From CAYOLL01 sp964404765 [NCBI: uncultured Gemmatimonadota bacterium] (GTDB lineage: Bacteria > 4572-55), in contig CAYOLL010000244.1 in the NCBI GenBank assembly GCA_964404765.1, positions 1 through 7,749 of the forward strand: a stretch of DNA of 7,749 nt, in the 5' to 3' direction. The notes beneath the pieces were generated by a model. That model saw nothing but the letters and a program-made list of their open reading frames with translations. It was not told where the DNA came from and made no database searches. Each line of letters begins with the position of its first letter. The first letter of the stretch is position 1. Shown here piece by piece: positions 5,852-7,749 of this stretch. The position numbers and the translations under genes are program-made.

Positions 5852-7749
5852 CTATTTTTCCGATGACAGCCCGCCCTTTGCAAACGCCTCTATTTCCTCA
5901 AATAGAAAATTCTCCAGCAGCGCCTGAATACGTTTGGTAAAAGGCCGGAAGACCGACTCCTGTGACTGAAGCATATCCAGCAGTTGCTCGATCTCCGTCA
6001 AGTTGCCGAACTCGGCCAGTTCGATGACCCGGCGTAAGGTTTTCGCCGGCGGCCAGACTATGTCGGCGGCAGGTGCGGCGGTGGACGCGGTATCTTTGCC
6101 GTACTGCCATTTTACGTTTAAAAGTGTGGTGATTTGTTGGAGCAGGGCCTCTATGTCAAGCGGCTTGGGCAGAAAGCCGTTGCAGCCGGCCCGGTGCGCC
6201 TCGTCTTGCGTTTCCCGGAAGGCGTTGGCGGTCAGGGCAATGATGAGTGTGTCCTTGATCTCCGGCGTCCGGTGGATTTGCTGCGTGGCCGTCAGGCCGT
6301 CCATGACCGGCATGACCCAATCCATCAGGATCAGGTCCGGGCGATAAAGCAGGGCTTGATCAAAAGCGTCCTGGCCGTTTTCCGCCTCTATAACGGGCAG
6401 GCCCAGCGGCTTGAGCGTGTCGCGGATGACGGCCCGGTTGACGGCGTTGTCGTCCACAACCAGAATGGTCGGCGGCTGACCCTCAATGCCGGTAATATGG
6501 CGGGTGGATGTGACTTCCGCTGTTTCCGGGGCGCTGATGAGATCGAGCGGCAAGGGAATTTCAAACCGGAAAACGGAACCAACGCCGACCTCGCTGCGCA
6601 CAGACAGGTCGCCGCCCATCAACTGCGCCAATTTGCGGCTGATCGACAGGCCGAGGCCCGTGCCCTGGGCTTTGGATGCCGCCAGGCCTACTTGCGAAAA
6701 CTCTTTAAACAGTTTTTGTTGATCCTCCGGACTCAGGCCCGTGCCGGTGTCAATCACCTCAAAACGGATTATGTTCCCCTCCTTGCAGGAGGGGTTAGGG
6801 GTGTCGGAAACGCGCAGCTCCACCCGGCCTTGTGCGGTGAACTTAATGGCATTGCCCAGCAGATTAAGCAGGATTTGGCGCAGCCGCTTTACGTCGCCGA
6901 TGACATAGCGGGGCAGGGCCGGGTCGGCGGTGTGAACGAGTTGCAACCCTTTTTTGGCCGCAGCGGGCTTCGTTATGCTGATGATGTTGTGCAAGACATT
7001 GGGCAGATCAAACGTCGTCGGGTACAATTCCACCTTGTCGGCTTCGATCTTGGCCAGATCGAGAATATCGGAAATCAGCTTGAGCAGATGTTCACCGCTG
7101 CTCAGAATCGTGTCAATGGCCGACTGGTAATTTTCCGGGAATTTCGGGTCGCGTTTAAGGATTTGGGCATAACCGAGAATGCCGTTGAGCGGGGTGCGCA
7201 GTTCATGGCTCATGCCGGCCAGAAAAGCGCTCTTGGCGCGATTGGCGGATTCGGCGGCTTCTTTGGCCTGACGCAGTTCGACTTCGGCTTCGCGCAGCTC
7301 TTCTTCAGCCTGCTTTTGCGCGGTGATGTTCTGGACGTGCGAGATAAAATACAGCGGCGACCCTTGCCCGTCTTGGACTAACGAGCTGCTGACCCGCCCC
7401 CAAATTAGCCCGCCATCCTTGTGAATATACGCTTTTTCAAACTCGGTGTGACGGACTTGGCCGGAGAGCGCCTCTTTAATAAATGCCGGACTGCTGTTCG
7501 GGTAATCCGGATGGGCAATGCTACTCACGGACATGTCCTCCAGCTCTGCGCGGCTGTAGCCGAAGATAGCGCCCATCGCCTCATTCACCCGGATCAGCTT
7601 GCCGGTCGGATCGACTAAGCAGACGCCGATATGGGCATTCTCGAAGGCTGAGCGGAATTTTTCCTCACTTTCGCGCAGCCTTTCTTCCGCCTGCTTGCGT
7701 TCGGTGATGTCATTTACTACGACTAATTTTGCCGCTTTTCCTTCAAATT
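5852..7749 (-). CDS. Hybrid sensor histidine kinase (PAS-PAS-HisKA-HATPase-receiver), 5' end outside window
   Basis: Signal-transduction kinase; 631 complete codons lie in the window and the frame is open at its right edge. In order there is the end of a PAS domain ([18 protein letters not shown], about 7585-7740 region upstream part), a full PAS/PAC domain (from [16 protein letters not shown] to [18 protein letters not shown]), a short coiled linker, and a HisKA box [11 protein letters not shown] with phospho-His at 7205-7207. The HATPase follows with N box [12 protein letters not shown]1 DTGTGL and G2 GTGLGLSI. The receiver is [11 protein letters not shown], with phosphoacceptor Asp at 6320-6322 in [13 protein letters not shown], then LTAN and FLPKP. 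A tail of about 90 residues after the receiver is helical with no obvious Hpt histidine, so phosphate probably passes to a separate Hpt protein. No transmembrane segment is seen in this part. GTG 7588 is internal, not the start. A palindromic repeat is inserted in frame in the HATPase domain. The ligand is unknown. Confidence 0.95.
   Translation of the reverse strand, partial: FEGKAAKLVVVNDITERKQAEERLRESEEKFRSAFENAHIGVCLVDPTGKLIRVNEAMGAIFGYSRAELEDMSVSSIAHPDYPNSSPAFIKEALSGQVRHTEFEKAYIHKDGGLIWGRVSSSLVQDGQGSPLYFISHVQNITAQKQAEEELREAEVELRQAKEAAESANRAKSAFLAGMSHELRTPLNGILGYAQILKRDPKFPENYQSAIDTILSSGEHLLKLISDILDLAKIEADKVELYPTTFDLPNVLHNIISITKPAAAKKGLQLVHTADPALPRYVIGDVKRLRQILLNLLGNAIKFTAQGRVELRVSDTPNPSCKEGNIIRFEVIDTGTGLSPEDQQKLFKEFSQVGLAASKAQGTGLGLSISRKLAQLMGGDLSVRSEVGVGSVFRFEIPLPLDLISAPETAEVTSTRHITGIEGQPPTILVVDDNAVNRAVIRDTLKPLGLPVIEAENGQDAFDQALLYRPDLILMDWVMPVMDGLTATQQIHRTPEIKDTLIIALTANAFRETQDEAHRAGCNGFLPKPLDIEALLQQITTLLNVKWQYGKDTASTAAPAADIVWPPAKTLRRVIELAEFGNLTEIEQLLDMLQSQESVFRPFTKRIQALLENFLFEEIEAFAKGGLSSEK
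6773..6802 (-). repeat. Palindromic repeat inserted in frame in the kinase HATPase domain
   Basis: CCCCTCCT (6776-6783) and AGGAGGGG (6787-6794) form an 8-bp stem with a 3-base loop, followed by TTAGGGG. Read on the coding strand this is CCCCTAACCCCTCCTGCAAG..., from memory a typical intergenic palindrome of bacterial genomes. Here it encodes [10 protein letters not shown] between RVELRVSD and [13 protein letters not shown]. That is the loop between two beta strands ahead of the G1 box, where most kinases have a short, variable turn. The reading frame is kept and all ATP-binding motifs remain. Confidence 0.6.

Noticed and set aside
6134-7381. 415-codon open frame on the plus strand
   Set aside because: It is antisense to the histidine kinase, whose domains and motifs are unambiguous. 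The composition reflects the opposite-strand codon pattern.

Overview
This is a bacterial chromosomal segment of moderate GC content. The gene-poor, AT-rich left third (about 1-1950) is crowded with dispersed palindromic repeats. The right two thirds hold ordinary housekeeping and signalling genes. Large-genome environmental bacteria such as Chloroflexota, candidate phylum KSB3 or deltaproteobacterial lineages often carry this mix (repeats, HerA, hybrid PAS kinases, cas1 remnants). The sequence alone does not settle the taxon, and I would not go beyond 'environmental bacterium'.

Left region (1-1952). The window opens on the C-terminal two thirds of a cas1 gene. Its catalytic Glu, His and Asp/Glu are intact, but its N-terminal domain is gone: stops close all three forward frames within the first 56 bases, and base composition changes sharply near base 75. 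No cas2, effector gene or CRISPR array follows. Downstream come a GC-rich hairpin, four copies of a TCAATCTGCGAA motif (two of them forming a perfect 17-bp inverted repeat), a sigma70-type promoter, a predicted structured transcript and a strong intrinsic terminator. Together the last three look like an unannotated small RNA gene. A nested set of inverted repeats follows, bounded by a 15-bp direct repeat (1497-1832), and resembles layered insertion of small non-autonomous elements.

Middle region (1846-3843). A good promoter and ribosome binding site drive a small unrecognised 128-aa protein that ends in a strong hairpin terminator. Only 25 bases beyond that terminator starts sdaA, a single-chain iron-sulfur L-serine dehydratase with all cluster cysteines and the C-terminal tail cysteine.

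Right region (3851-7749, minus strand). A HerA-family hexameric ATPase converges on sdaA with a 7-bp gap. It is preceded by a possible 41-aa ORF and, further upstream, by a large PAS-PAS-histidine kinase-receiver hybrid sensor that runs off the window. The kinase contains a small palindromic repeat inserted in frame in its ATPase domain, comparable in principle to protein-coding palindromic elements known elsewhere.

No complete novel system is visible. The best leads are the candidate sRNA, the coding palindrome in the kinase, the nested repeat element and the truncated cas1 border.
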